Of a DNA stretch of 64,000 nucleotides, positions 25,020 to 33,009 are shown in pieces; positions within the stretch are counted from its first letter, which is position 1; each line of letters opens with the position of its first letter. The DNA comes from Nitrospinae bacterium bin107 (lineage in GTDB: Bacteria > UBA8248), in assembly GCA_002238965.1 (NCBI GenBank), contig MPNJ01000008.1, positions 62,001 through 126,000 on the forward strand, written 5' to 3'. Below the pieces are notes generated by a model, which saw only the letters and a program-made list of their open reading frames with translations, searched no databases and was not told the origin of the DNA. The position numbers and the translations under genes were made by a program.

Positions 25020-27767
25020 CTATTTCAAAGTATTGCCCGATACGATCACCAGGCATTCTTTGCTCGGCTTCATAAAATGACGTGCGGCTTCTCTGACGGT
25101 GTTTATTTCCACCCGTTCAATCTGGCGCTTTGTTTCTTCAAGCGTCTCCCATCCCAATCCATGGACGAATCGGCCCGCCAGGTCGGCCGCTCGGGCAAAA
25201 GCCCGCTGATGACTACGAGACAACACACCGACAAGATAAGCCTTCGCCCGCTGAAACGCTTCTTCACCAAGACCCTCTGTGCTTACACGGGTAATTTCTT
25301 GCCATATGAGGTCAATAACGAAATTTTCCTTGCCCGCAGGCGTGGCTGCATAAATCGAAATCGGCCCCGGGTCCAGAGACTCGTAAGAGGAAATGCTTAT
25401 ATCGTAGGCAAGGCCTCGCTTTTCTCTCAATTCCAGAAATAGTCCTCCACCCTGACTCCCCAAGGCCGCTGTTATAACGGCAAGCGCATGTCTGGCTGGA
25501 TCATGAAAAGTCGTTCCCAAAAACGACATATGAATATGGCTTTGCGAGGCCCCATCAATCTGATATGAGCGAAAGCGCTTTCTTGAGAGGCTTCTGGGCG
25601 TAGCGGGCTGAAGAACAGGTGTTTTAAGCGGAGCGCTCGCGGCCCAGGGCTTTAGCATTTTAGAGAGATGTTCTTCCAGATACGAAGTGTCGTAATTCCC
25701 GGCCGCCGTGATGACAAGTTCCGCAGGCGTTACCCTTTTACGCCATTCCCGCCTCAAAACATTACGGTTGAATGCGGCCATCGTTTTGTTAGTCCCGAGT
25801 GGATGACGGCCCAACGGGTGTTTGCCATACAATAGCTGATAGCCCTTGAACCGGCACCATTGCCCCAAATCATCAAGTTCGCTGTCGCGCTCCGCACTTA
25901 ATTCCGCGCGAGTGAATTCGACATCACCCTCATCAAAAGCGGGCGCAGAAATTACTTCAACGAATCTTTCCATCACCTCGGGTAAAACCGCGCTGAGACC
26001 GGAAGCCGTTAGCCCAAACGTATTTCTCCCCGAAAACCCATTGATACTGGCGCCCAAACCCTCGACCTCTTTGGTATGGATAAAAGATGGACAATTCTCC
26101 GTCGCCATGGGAGCGGCGGACGTCATCAAGGCGTGCAGTCCGGCCTGGCGGGCGGATTCATTTCTTTGCCCTCCTAGGAATACGGCTCGCATTGAGAAAA
26201 CCAGCGGGCCGCCATCTGGCAGCATGACCAACCGCCCGCCACCCGGAAGCTTTTTCTCAATCGGCTTGTTCTTGTCACTAGAGCGACTCGCATACTTGGG
26301 GGAGCTTCTCTTTCGTGAAACGGTGCGGGTACGACTAGACGCGGCAGATTTTTCCGTTACACTCTGGTTTCCATTCGTGTTATCCCGGTTTCGCTCAAAA
26401 TGATTTTCGAATCCGTTCCATATCGCATTTCGAATCCTTCGCACCCCGACTCGCGGCGCTTCTCCCTTGGGGAAGAATACGCCCGCTGTTAATCTTGATG
26501 ATGACAGATACCGCCTCGCCACGTCAGAGACATCATTTGCATCCAGGGCCATCACCTTTTTCATGTACTTCACGTAATAATTCGGGTCTCCAGTGATCAA
26601 CTCGGAATAGCCCGCCACATGAGCGCGGCCTGTCATTCTCTCTCGCCTGAATTCCAGACCCGTCAGATAATTCATCCGCACTTTATCCAACTCATCCGTG
26701 GTGAGCGGCCTGTCCTCAATGATTTGTTTCGCTACCTGAAGAATTTGCTCTATGGCCTTCTCGGCGTTTTCCGGAGCCGTATATCCACCCAGGAAAAACA
26801 GCCCCGGCCCGCCGGAAAGATAGACTTCGGCAGAAACATCAAACATCAGCGACGTGTCCATGCAAAGATGTTCATACAAGCGGGAGCTTTCGCCCGCTCC
26901 GAGAACGATGCCGAGAACTTCCAGCGCGGGAGCATCCCGGTTCGTCACGGGAGGAATTTCGAAAGCGAGTTCCAGGTGCGCCGTTCCCGAGCGGCCACGC
27001 CGAACGACGACCCGCGGACCTGCTTTCAGGGGAGCCGGTCGGGGAACTTTCGGCATTTTCCTGCGCTGCGGTCTTGGCCATTTGGCGAGAAAGCCCTTTT
27101 GCCTTCTTCTCAAAATGGATTTTACCCGCGTAACGTCAAATGCTCCGGCAAACACCAGTACGGCGGATGAGGGCGCATAGAATCGCTTGTGATATTTCTT
27201 CAACTCTGCCGCGCCTATGTTCTTGAGCGTCTGCCGCGTGCCCAAAATGGCGCGGCCGTAAGGATGCCGGGGGCCGTATGCCTCACGGTAGAGGTGATAC
27301 TGAAGCAAGTGATCGGGTTGCTCATAAGTGCGATTGAATTCCGAGAGAATAACCTGTCGTTCCTGGCGGACTTCGCTCTCCTCGAATCGCGGCCACCAAA
27401 GGGCATCGAGTAATGCTTCGAGACACCCTTCGAATTCATCCGGCATCGATATCAGGTCGTAATGGGTGGTTTCGCTCGTCGTAAAGGCGTTAATGTCTCC
27501 GCCGGAAGACTCGGCCAGAGAGGCGAGCTCCCCTACTTCGAGATTCTCCGAACCCTTGAATATCATGTGCTCCAGGAAATGGGAGATGCCCTCGTTCGGG
27601 TCCGTTTCCGTAAGACTGCCGACACGAAGCCATGCCTGAACACTCACGGCGGGAGCGGTGGAGTCCGGCAGGAAAAGACAGGTGGGGCCGCTCTTCATCC
27701 GGTAGGTGAGAGGTTTTCTATCTTCGGAGAAAACTTCGCTAACGTCGTTTGGAAATTCCTTGAACAT
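25020..27767 (-). CDS. M16 family metallopeptidase, two M16 units in one chain
   Basis: 915 residues from the ATG at 27767. The N-terminal half carries the inverted zinc motif HFLEH (about residues 63-67) and the downstream Glu-containing ESEVRQERQVILSEF, so it should be catalytic. The C-terminal half repeats the fold (QAGLHALMTSAAPM and the later EKRGLAYDISISSYE region) but lacks HxxEH and is presumably the non-catalytic partner lobe. A basic, Ser-rich linker of about 60 residues joins the halves. No signal peptide is evident. It is convergent with the lipoprotein gene and divergent from the ferredoxin operon. Confidence 0.9.
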   Translation of the reverse strand: MFKEFPNDVSEVFSEDRKPLTYRMKSGPTCLFLPDSTAPAVSVQAWLRVGSLTETDPNEGISHFLEHMIFKGSENLEVGELASLAESSGGDINAFTTSETTHYDLISMPDEFEGCLEALLDALWWPRFEESEVRQERQVILSEFNRTYEQPDHLLQYHLYREAYGPRHPYGRAILGTRQTLKNIGAAELKKYHKRFYAPSSAVLVFAGAFDVTRVKSILRRRQKGFLAKWPRPQRRKMPKVPRPAPLKAGPRVVVRRGRSGTAHLELAFEIPPVTNRDAPALEVLGIVLGAGESSRLYEHLCMDTSLMFDVSAEVYLSGGPGLFFLGGYTAPENAEKAIEQILQVAKQIIEDRPLTTDELDKVRMNYLTGLEFRRERMTGRAHVAGYSELITGDPNYYVKYMKKVMALDANDVSDVARRYLSSSRLTAGVFFPKGEAPRVGVRRIRNAIWNGFENHFERNRDNTNGNQSVTEKSAASSRTRTVSRKRSSPKYASRSSDKNKPIEKKLPGGGRLVMLPDGGPLVFSMRAVFLGGQRNESARQAGLHALMTSAAPMATENCPSFIHTKEVEGLGASINGFSGRNTFGLTASGLSAVLPEVMERFVEVISAPAFDEGDVEFTRAELSAERDSELDDLGQWCRFKGYQLLYGKHPLGRHPLGTNKTMAAFNRNVLRREWRKRVTPAELVITAAGNYDTSYLEEHLSKMLKPWAASAPLKTPVLQPATPRSLSRKRFRSYQIDGASQSHIHMSFLGTTFHDPARHALAVITAALGSQGGGLFLELREKRGLAYDISISSYESLDPGPISIYAATPAGKENFVIDLIWQEITRVSTEGLGEEAFQRAKAYLVGVLSRSHQRAFARAADLAGRFVHGLGWETLEETKRQIERVEINTVREAARHFMKPSKECLVIVSGNTLK

Positions 27768-27838
27768 TATCGAAACAGGCTCACTCCAGGCCAAGACGAC
27801 CAACTCGACTTGCCCTCAATCCGAAAGCGGCGAATCCC

Positions 27839-27866
27839 TTGACTTCTAGTGAGCGGAGCGTATCAT
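27839..27866 (+). promoter_or_regulatory. predicted sigma70-type promoter of the ferredoxin-UxaA operon
   Basis: TTGACT at 27839-27844 and TATCAT at 27861-27866 are separated by 16 bases; each hexamer matches the consensus at 5 of 6 positions. Transcription would start near 27873, leaving a leader of about 95 nt before the GTG at 27969. Confidence 0.5.
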
Positions 27867-27968
27867 CCTCTCCTGGCAAAGTCATTCAGGGATGATGTTG
27901 GAAGATTTCGAAGCCTCGCTCTGAACAATTCCAATAGTGACTACCCATAAATCAAAAAGAGGATAATC

Positions 27969-28310
27969 GTGGAACACATCAAAAGACACGTTTTCGTCTG
28001 CATCAATCAACGCCCGCCGACTCACCCGATGGGCTGTTGCCAGAGCAAGGGCAGCATTGAGGTCGCGCAAGCGATCACGGAGGCGATTGGCTCGGATGAC
28101 GAACTCGCCGCGGATACGGCCATGGCAGGCGCCACTTGTCTGGGTCCGTGCACGATGGGCCCCACCCTGGTCGTCTACCCCGAGGGCGTCTGGTACACGG
28201 GCGTAAAGGTGGAGGACGTTCCCGAAGTCATCGAGGAACACCTGAAAAACGGCCGCCCCGTCGAGCGGCTGCGGTTGAGGCTCCCCGGTAATGTCGGAAG
28301 CGACGACTAG
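27969..28310 (+). CDS. thioredoxin-like [2Fe-2S] ferredoxin
   Basis: 113 residues from a GTG with GAGGA 5 nt upstream. The opening HVFVCINQRPPTHPMGCC and the later ATCLGPCTMGP give the four-Cys pattern (Cys11, Cys23 or 24, Cys57, Cys61) of thioredoxin-fold [2Fe-2S] ferredoxins, and LVVYPEGVWYTGVKVEDVPE is the usual following strand. It should be a cytoplasmic electron carrier. It is the first gene of a unit with a split UxaA-type dehydratase, hinting that the dehydratase cluster or a partner oxidoreductase needs electrons. Confidence 0.88.
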   Translation: MEHIKRHVFVCINQRPPTHPMGCCQSKGSIEVAQAITEAIGSDDELAADTAMAGATCLGPCTMGPTLVVYPEGVWYTGVKVEDVPEVIEEHLKNGRPVERLRLRLPGNVGSDD

Positions 28311-28331
28311 ACCCGCCATGGAGAACAGCCG

Positions 28332-28604
28332 ATGAGCCGAGCGCTGGTGATGCACCCGAAAGACAACGTGGCCACGGTGCTTGAGGATGTCTCCTCAGAG
28401 CAGAGCGTGAAAATCGAAGGCGGGGTTGAGACAATCACGCTCTCCGCAACTGAATCCATTCCATTTGGACACAAAATTGCGCTGCGTAAGATCCGCTCGA
28501 ACGCAAAAGTGCTCAAATACGGCGAAGTCATCGGCACCGCCACACAAGAAATACCCGCAGGCTGTCACGTTCACGTCCATAACATCAAGAGCACAAGAGG
28601 CTAG
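28332..28604 (+). CDS. UxaA family hydrolase, small SAF-domain subunit
   Basis: 90 residues forming an SAF domain like the N-terminus of altronate/galactarate dehydratase: ALVMHPKDNVATVLEDV, SIPFGHKIALRKI and KVLKYGEVIGTATQEIPAG with a final CHVHVHNIKS. In the fused enzymes this domain precedes the large catalytic domain; here it is a separate polypeptide. GGAG lies 8 nt before the ATG, and the gene begins 22 nt after the ferredoxin stop. Confidence 0.87.
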   Translation: MSRALVMHPKDNVATVLEDVSSEQSVKIEGGVETITLSATESIPFGHKIALRKIRSNAKVLKYGEVIGTATQEIPAGCHVHVHNIKSTRG

Positions 28605-28606
28605 GC

Positions 28607-29785
28607 ATGGCCCGGAAAAAAGCAACTCCCACTTTCTGGGGCTACAGGAGACTTGAAGGTCCTCCGGGTGGCCGGAATCATCTCGCCATCGTCAGCGGAA
28701 TGGACAATTCCAACCCCATCGTCCGCAGAATCGGTTCGCTGGTGCGAGACGCCACCCCCGTCAACACCTCGTTCGGACGCGCCCTGATGGGCGAGGACGA
28801 GACGCAACACTGGCGGGTTATGGGACACACCGCCGCCCACCCGAACGTCGGGGCCGCCATCATCGTGAGCCTCGAACCCAAGAGCGCCAACGCCATCGCG
28901 GAAGTAGCCGCAAGAACGTCTCCCTGGATGCCCATAGAAGCCGTGAACATCCAGGAGATTGGAGGCACGCTCAGCACAACCTCGCATGTCGTGGAGCTCG
29001 CCACGAAACTTTCCGCCCATCTCGCATCGGCCAAGCGAGTCCGCTGTGAGTTGGGCGAACTCACCATCGGGGCGGAATGCGGAGGCTCGGATACGACCAG
29101 CGGCGTCATCTCGAACCCCGTGACGGGCATGGTCGCCGACAGGGTCGTGGAAGCGGGGGGTTCGGTTATCTTTTCCGAAACGCTGGAAATCGTGGGCGCC
29201 GAGCATCTTCTCGCCCGCCGTGCCGCGGACAGGAAAACGGCGCGAAAAATCATCGATTCCGCAAAGAGCGCCGTCGATTACGCCGAAAGCATCGGCGTCG
29301 ACTTCATCGGCTCGAACCCGGCGCCGGATAACATCCGGGGCGGTCTATCGTCCATCGAGGAAAAAAGCCTGGGAGCCATCAAGAAAGCGGGCAGCCACCC
29401 CATCGTCGAGGTCGTCGGTGTGGGAGAGCGTCCTTCGAAGAAAGGCACCATCTTCGCCGACGCTCCCTGCGCGGGCGTTGAGAACATTTCCTCTTTGGCG
29501 GCCAGCGGAGCGCAGGCGATCGTTTTCTCGACCGGAATCGGCAACCCCATCGGCCATCCCATCTCTCCCACCATCAAGGTGACCGGCAATCCCCGTACCG
29601 CGCGGTCGATGGCCGAGAACATCGACGTGGACATCAGCGGCGTCATGGAGGGGACGATGCGAATCGATGAGGCGAGAGATCTGCTCGAAAAAGAACTGAT
29701 AGCGGTGATGAGCGGTAAACTCACGACATCGGAGCTTCTCGGAGAAACCGAACTCACGGTCAGCAGGGCCGCATTAAGCCTCTAA
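28607..29785 (+). CDS. UxaA family hydrolase, large catalytic subunit
   Basis: 392 residues corresponding to the catalytic domain of altronate/galactarate dehydratases, which remove water from sugar acids with Fe2+. Motifs include HLAIVSGMDNSN near the start, GELTIGAECGGSDTTSG (the family ECGGSD) and DFIGSNPAPDNIRGGLSSIE. It starts 2 nt after the small subunit, so the two should be translationally coupled. The substrate could be altronate, galactarate, sulfolactate (SuyB-like) or another hydroxy acid; the small plus large split is common to the altronate and sulfolactate types. Confidence 0.87.
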   Translation: MARKKATPTFWGYRRLEGPPGGRNHLAIVSGMDNSNPIVRRIGSLVRDATPVNTSFGRALMGEDETQHWRVMGHTAAHPNVGAAIIVSLEPKSANAIAEVAARTSPWMPIEAVNIQEIGGTLSTTSHVVELATKLSAHLASAKRVRCELGELTIGAECGGSDTTSGVISNPVTGMVADRVVEAGGSVIFSETLEIVGAEHLLARRAADRKTARKIIDSAKSAVDYAESIGVDFIGSNPAPDNIRGGLSSIEEKSLGAIKKAGSHPIVEVVGVGERPSKKGTIFADAPCAGVENISSLAASGAQAIVFSTGIGNPIGHPISPTIKVTGNPRTARSMAENIDVDISGVMEGTMRIDEARDLLEKELIAVMSGKLTTSELLGETELTVSRAALSL

Positions 29786-29832
29786 AATCTCGTTCGCAGC
29801 CTACATGGTTGGTAATTATTTAGGTCTTCGTA

Positions 29833-30345
29833 TTAAAAGCCCATTCCCACGATCAGTCGATTCCAGGTGTTGATGAGGGCGATGGCGCCGAGAAGCTCCA
29901 CTATCTGCGCTTCAGAATAGTGCGCCTTCAGCGCTTCAAACGTCCCGTCCGAAACGCTCACCCCCTGCGTGCTCTCCTCGCAAAGGCGAAGCGCCGCCTT
30001 CTCCTTCTCATCGAAGACGTCACTCGAGGAACCCTCTTGCGCGGCTTTCGTCTTATCGTCTCCTGCCTTGTGCATCCTTGCCATGTTGGAATGCATGTTG
30101 GTGCAAAAATGACATCCGTTGAGCACCGATGCGCGAATGTTCAAGATTTCCTTGAAGCCGACGTCGATCTCCCCCGGGCCGTCCGCCACCGTGGTCAAGC
30201 TCAGCAAAGAACGCAAAAAATCCGGTTTGTGGGCCAGTGCCTTCACAGGCGGAATCACGACACCGAATTGCTTTTGCAGATTCTCCATGATGCGTTTCGC
30301 GGATGCTTCCGCCTGCTCGGGCTCTAACAAGGAAATCCGTGGCAT
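29833..30345 (-). CDS. carboxymuconolactone decarboxylase/AhpD-like protein
   Basis: 170 residues from the ATG at 30345, which has AAGGAG 6 nt upstream. The CMD motif NGCHFCTNMHSN places the redox CxxC at Cys78 and Cys81 and the proton-relay His at 85, as in AhpD peroxidase-related proteins. The ending LLGAIALINTWNRLIVGMGF is characteristic of the larger CMD subgroup. Probable role: peroxide or thiol metabolism, or decarboxylation; unresolved. It diverges from the CoA-transferase operon across a palindrome-containing region. Confidence 0.85.
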   Translation of the reverse strand: MPRISLLEPEQAEASAKRIMENLQKQFGVVIPPVKALAHKPDFLRSLLSLTTVADGPGEIDVGFKEILNIRASVLNGCHFCTNMHSNMARMHKAGDDKTKAAQEGSSSDVFDEKEKAALRLCEESTQGVSVSDGTFEALKAHYSEAQIVELLGAIALINTWNRLIVGMGF

Positions 30346-30383
30346 TCCATGCTCCTTCGATTGATTCATCTGGAAGTATACTT

Positions 30384-30404
30384 GCGCATGAGAGCAACTC
30401 TCAT
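30384..30404. promoter_or_regulatory. putative operator palindrome between CMD and CoA-transferase genes
   Basis: ATGAGAG at 30388-30394 and CTCTCAT at 30398-30404 form a perfect 7-bp inverted repeat around CAA. The sequence GCGCATGAGAGCAA (30384-30397) recurs exactly at 30478-30491, giving one full site and one half site in the 230-bp divergent region. This arrangement suggests a dimeric transcription regulator controlling one or both genes. Confidence 0.45.
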
Positions 30405-30477
30405 CTCATCGATATTTACGCCACACCGGGTTCTCGGTCAATGAATGCGTCAAATTCACTTCTCTGACGGCATGAAG

Positions 30478-30491
30478 GCGCATGAGAGCAA
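30478..30491 (+). repeat. second copy of a 14-bp direct repeat (half operator)
   Basis: Exact copy of 30384-30397 with the same orientation, 94 bp further along. It contains the ATGAGAG half site without the matching CTCTCAT half. Confidence 0.5.
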
Positions 30492-30577
30492 GCACAAATC
30501 ATCAACATTTGTTAAACTATGCCCCATAATTTTTGTTGCCCACATCATGCGCCCAAAACGAGTGGATGGAAGCTGCC

Positions 30578-31405
30578 ATGAGCAAGCAAATGTCCTTACG
30601 AGAAGCCGCTTCTCTCATTGAAGGAGGAGACGCAATAAGTCCCGGCGGCACCCTCTTACACAGAACGCCCGCCGCCCTCATCCGTGAAATCGCGCGCGCG
30701 GGCCTTCGGGATCTCACGCTCATCAAACCCTCTCCCGGTTACGACGCCGATCTCCTTTGCGCCGCAGGGGCCGTGAAGAGAATCATCAGCGGCATCGTCA
30801 CCTTCGAGGCGGAATTCGGATTGGCGCCTCACTACCGGAAGGCGATAGAGAAAGGACTTGCCGGCCTGACCGAGCACGCCTGAGCCAGCGTTCTTGCTGG
30901 GCTGCGGGCCGCAGCCTACGGCGTTCCCTTCCAGCCCATTCGCGGTTTCGACGGGAGCGACATCCCGGAGCAAAGCGGCATCTTCACGATGGAAGACCCC
31001 TACACGAAAGAGGAACTCTATGCGATTCCCGCTCTCAAGCCGGACTGGGCATTGATACACGTCCAGAAGTCTGACCCGCAGGGAAACGCGCAAATCCTGG
31101 GCAACCAGCAATTCGACGTTGAAATGACGCGCGCGGCGCAAAAAGGGGTCATTCTCACGACCGAGAAAATCGTTGGCTCAGAAGAGATCGCAGCGGAGCC
31201 GGAGAGAACCACTATTCCAGGCTTCCTCGTCAAAGCAGTCGTGGAAAAGCCGGGCGGGGCGTCTCCCTGCAGTTGCCACCCATACTATGGGGTCGACAAA
31301 ACTGAAATGAGTCGTTACATGACCTTGACCCAAAGCCAGGACGGGCTTCGGGAATATCTGGAAAGCACCGACGAATCACACGCACAAGATGCGGTGACAA
31401 AATAG
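30578..31405 (+). CDS. CoA-transferase alpha subunit with one in-frame TGA (candidate selenocysteine)
   Basis: Read through its single TGA (30881-30883, codon 102), the frame encodes about 275 residues, the normal length of family I CoA-transferase alpha subunits (glutaconate, 3-oxoacid and IpdA-like). The N-terminal part has the glycine-rich CoA loop ISPGGTLLHRTPAALIREI and GYDADLLCAAGAVKRI. After the TGA the protein continues without damage: AGLRAAAYGVPFQP, IPALKPDWALIHVQKSDPQG and ERTTIPGFLVKAVVEKPGGA. The TGA follows EHA, where I recall relatives having Cys (EHAC). The beta gene follows 2 nt after the TAG. Options: selenoprotein, recent nonsense mutation or base error, or two polypeptides (30578-30883, and reinitiation at ATG 30989). 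Confidence 0.8.
30900..30916 (+). promoter_or_regulatory. SECIS-like stem-loop downstream of the in-frame TGA
   Basis: GGCTGCG (30900-30906) pairs perfectly with CGCAGCC (30910-30916) around a GGC loop. The loop begins 24 nt after the TGA and has G in its first positions, which fits the geometry I recall for bacterial selenocysteine insertion elements. A smaller hairpin (CCAGC with GCTGG, 30885-30900) lies between it and the TGA. GC-rich coding DNA can form such stems by chance. Confidence 0.4.
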
Positions 31406-31407
31406 CG

Positions 31408-32160
31408 ATGGGCAGCCGCCTGGCCTCGTTGCCCGAGCACGTAATCCGCGCGGGAAACCAGATGGCCGTCACGCTCTCGCGCCTCATCGAAGACGGCGAG
31501 AAAGTATTCCACGGCGTCAACTCCCCGCTTCCCATGATCGCGATCTTTTTGGCCAAGAAACGACATGCCCCCAATTGCTCGCTCATAGAAGTCGCGGGTT
31601 CGGTGGACCCCAAACCGCGCTTCATGCCGAACAGCACGGCCGACCCTGAACTCTGCCACGGCGCGGCATCTATGTTCTACAACCCGGACATGTACGATCT
31701 TTTTGCGCGCGGCGGGGTGGACATGGCTTTCCTGGGAGCCGCCCAACTCGACAAACAAGGGCGAGCCAACATGAGCTACATCGGCGACCCGTTCCAGCCG
31801 AAAGTGAGGCTTCCCGGCGGAGGGGGAGGCGCCGTCATCATGCCTCAGGTGAAACGCACCGTCATATGGCGAACTGTGCACGACAGGCGATTTCTCGTAC
31901 CCCGGGTCGACTTCTCTACCCAATCGGGCAGACTGAGCCACTTGGTGACACCCATTGCCTTGTTCGAGAAAAAATCTACCGGGCTCGAGATTGCCAGTGT
32001 TCACCCTGGACACTCGGTGGATGAAGTGATCGAGAATACCGGCTTCGAACTGGAACGCCCGAGCGTCGTGGCGCAAACCCACGCGCCAAGCGCCGAAGAA
32101 CTGGGTGCCCTGGAGGAACTCGACCCGGATGGCGTACGCTTTACGGAATTCCGTTTTTAG
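31408..32160 (+). CDS. CoA-transferase beta subunit
   Basis: 250 residues, intact. It pairs with the preceding alpha gene. PDMYDLFARGGVDMAFLGAA, LDKQGRANMSYIG and LPGGGGGAVIMPQVKRTVI are typical of the beta subunit of IpdAB/glutaconate-type CoA-transferases. The catalytic Glu-Asn-Gly segment seen in classical 3-oxoacid CoA-transferases is not visible, which resembles the IpdB branch, where the complex acts on a ring or side-chain acyl-CoA by hydrolysis. Such enzymes work in the cytoplasm on acyl-CoA or organic acids. Its intactness argues that the operon is still under selection. Confidence 0.85.
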   Translation: MGSRLASLPEHVIRAGNQMAVTLSRLIEDGEKVFHGVNSPLPMIAIFLAKKRHAPNCSLIEVAGSVDPKPRFMPNSTADPELCHGAASMFYNPDMYDLFARGGVDMAFLGAAQLDKQGRANMSYIGDPFQPKVRLPGGGGGAVIMPQVKRTVIWRTVHDRRFLVPRVDFSTQSGRLSHLVTPIALFEKKSTGLEIASVHPGHSVDEVIENTGFELERPSVVAQTHAPSAEELGALEELDPDGVRFTEFRF

Positions 32161-32245
32161 ACCCCAATCTTTCGACGAAACGAGTATCATTCCCTTCACT
32201 ATTTGACGCCAATTTCTTCCGGCACGACTGATTCAGGAGAATTTC

Positions 32246-32887
32246 ATGAGCAATGACTTGGTAAATCGCTTAAGGGGCTATTCAGCCTGTCAGGTAGCGG
32301 ACGCTTTTGACAAATTGAAAATCAGGGGCCACATGCCCGACATCATCCTGTTGTCGCCCGACCCGGATTACAGGATGGTGGGGGAAGCCCATACCGTTCG
32401 AATGGTTCCCGCCGGCGGCGGACCGCTGCCCAAACGAGAGGTGCACCACATCGACGCGGCGCCCGAGGGGAGCATCGTCGTCATCAGCATCCCGCCCGGA
32501 GTCACGACGGCCAACTGGGGCGGGATGATGACCACGCGCGCGAAGGTGATGAATTTAGGTGGCGTCGTCCTGGACGGCAGGGCAAGGGACATCGAAGAAC
32601 ACCGCCAGGCGGGTTTTCCCGTGTTCGCCAGAGGGGTATCGGTTCACGGCAGCGGTGGGTATACGGTTCCCATCAGTGTGGGAGAGCCGATCAATTGCGG
32701 GGGCGTCGCGGTGAGGCAGGGAGACATCATTCTTGGCGACGTCAACGGCGTTGTCGTCATCCCCGGGGAAAGGCTCGAAGAAGTCATCGACAAGATGGAT
32801 GAACTGGCGGAAATCGAAGAAAAAATCATCGCGGAACTCGATAAAGGCATGAGCATTGGTGAGGCATTCTCCAGGCACCGAAACTAG
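32246..32887 (+). CDS. RraA family protein (HMG aldolase/oxaloacetate decarboxylase type)
   Basis: 213 residues. The RraA fold is shown by VVISIPPGVTTANWGGMMTT, AKVMNLGGVVLDGRARD (the conserved Arg and Asp that bind pyruvate-like ligands and Mg2+) and GDVNGVVVIP. Members with the Gly-x-Arg-Asp segment are 4-hydroxy-4-methyl-2-oxoglutarate aldolases or oxaloacetate decarboxylases rather than RNase E regulators. AGGAG lies a few bases before the ATG. It follows the CoA-transferase genes after 85 nt on the same strand and may share their transcript. Confidence 0.85.
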   Translation: MSNDLVNRLRGYSACQVADAFDKLKIRGHMPDIILLSPDPDYRMVGEAHTVRMVPAGGGPLPKREVHHIDAAPEGSIVVISIPPGVTTANWGGMMTTRAKVMNLGGVVLDGRARDIEEHRQAGFPVFARGVSVHGSGGYTVPISVGEPINCGGVAVRQGDIILGDVNGVVVIPGERLEEVIDKMDELAEIEEKIIAELDKGMSIGEAFSRHRN

Positions 32888-32940
32888 CACGAGGCCACGA
32901 TAACCGCGATTTTCAAAATTCGTCCGAAAAACGCGCTTCT

Positions 32941-32969
32941 ATGACGACGCCGGATGAAACTGATATAAT
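32941..32969 (+). promoter_or_regulatory. predicted sigma70-type promoter of rlpA
   Basis: ATGACG at 32941-32946 (4 of 6 matches to TTGACA) is followed after 17 bases by a perfect TATAAT at 32964-32969. Transcription would begin near 32976, which makes the in-frame ATG at 32941 unlikely as a start and supports ATG 33010. Confidence 0.55.
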
Positions 32970-33009
32970 AACTTCGTCTTTTTTCGAAATCCGCCCCAGA
33001 CGTATCCCG

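Noticed and set aside
30881-30883. Genetic-code change (TGA as Trp or Gly) to explain the in-frame TGA
   Set aside because: TGA ends other genes here normally, for example the PrpB-like lyase (2648-2650) and livG (63098-63100).
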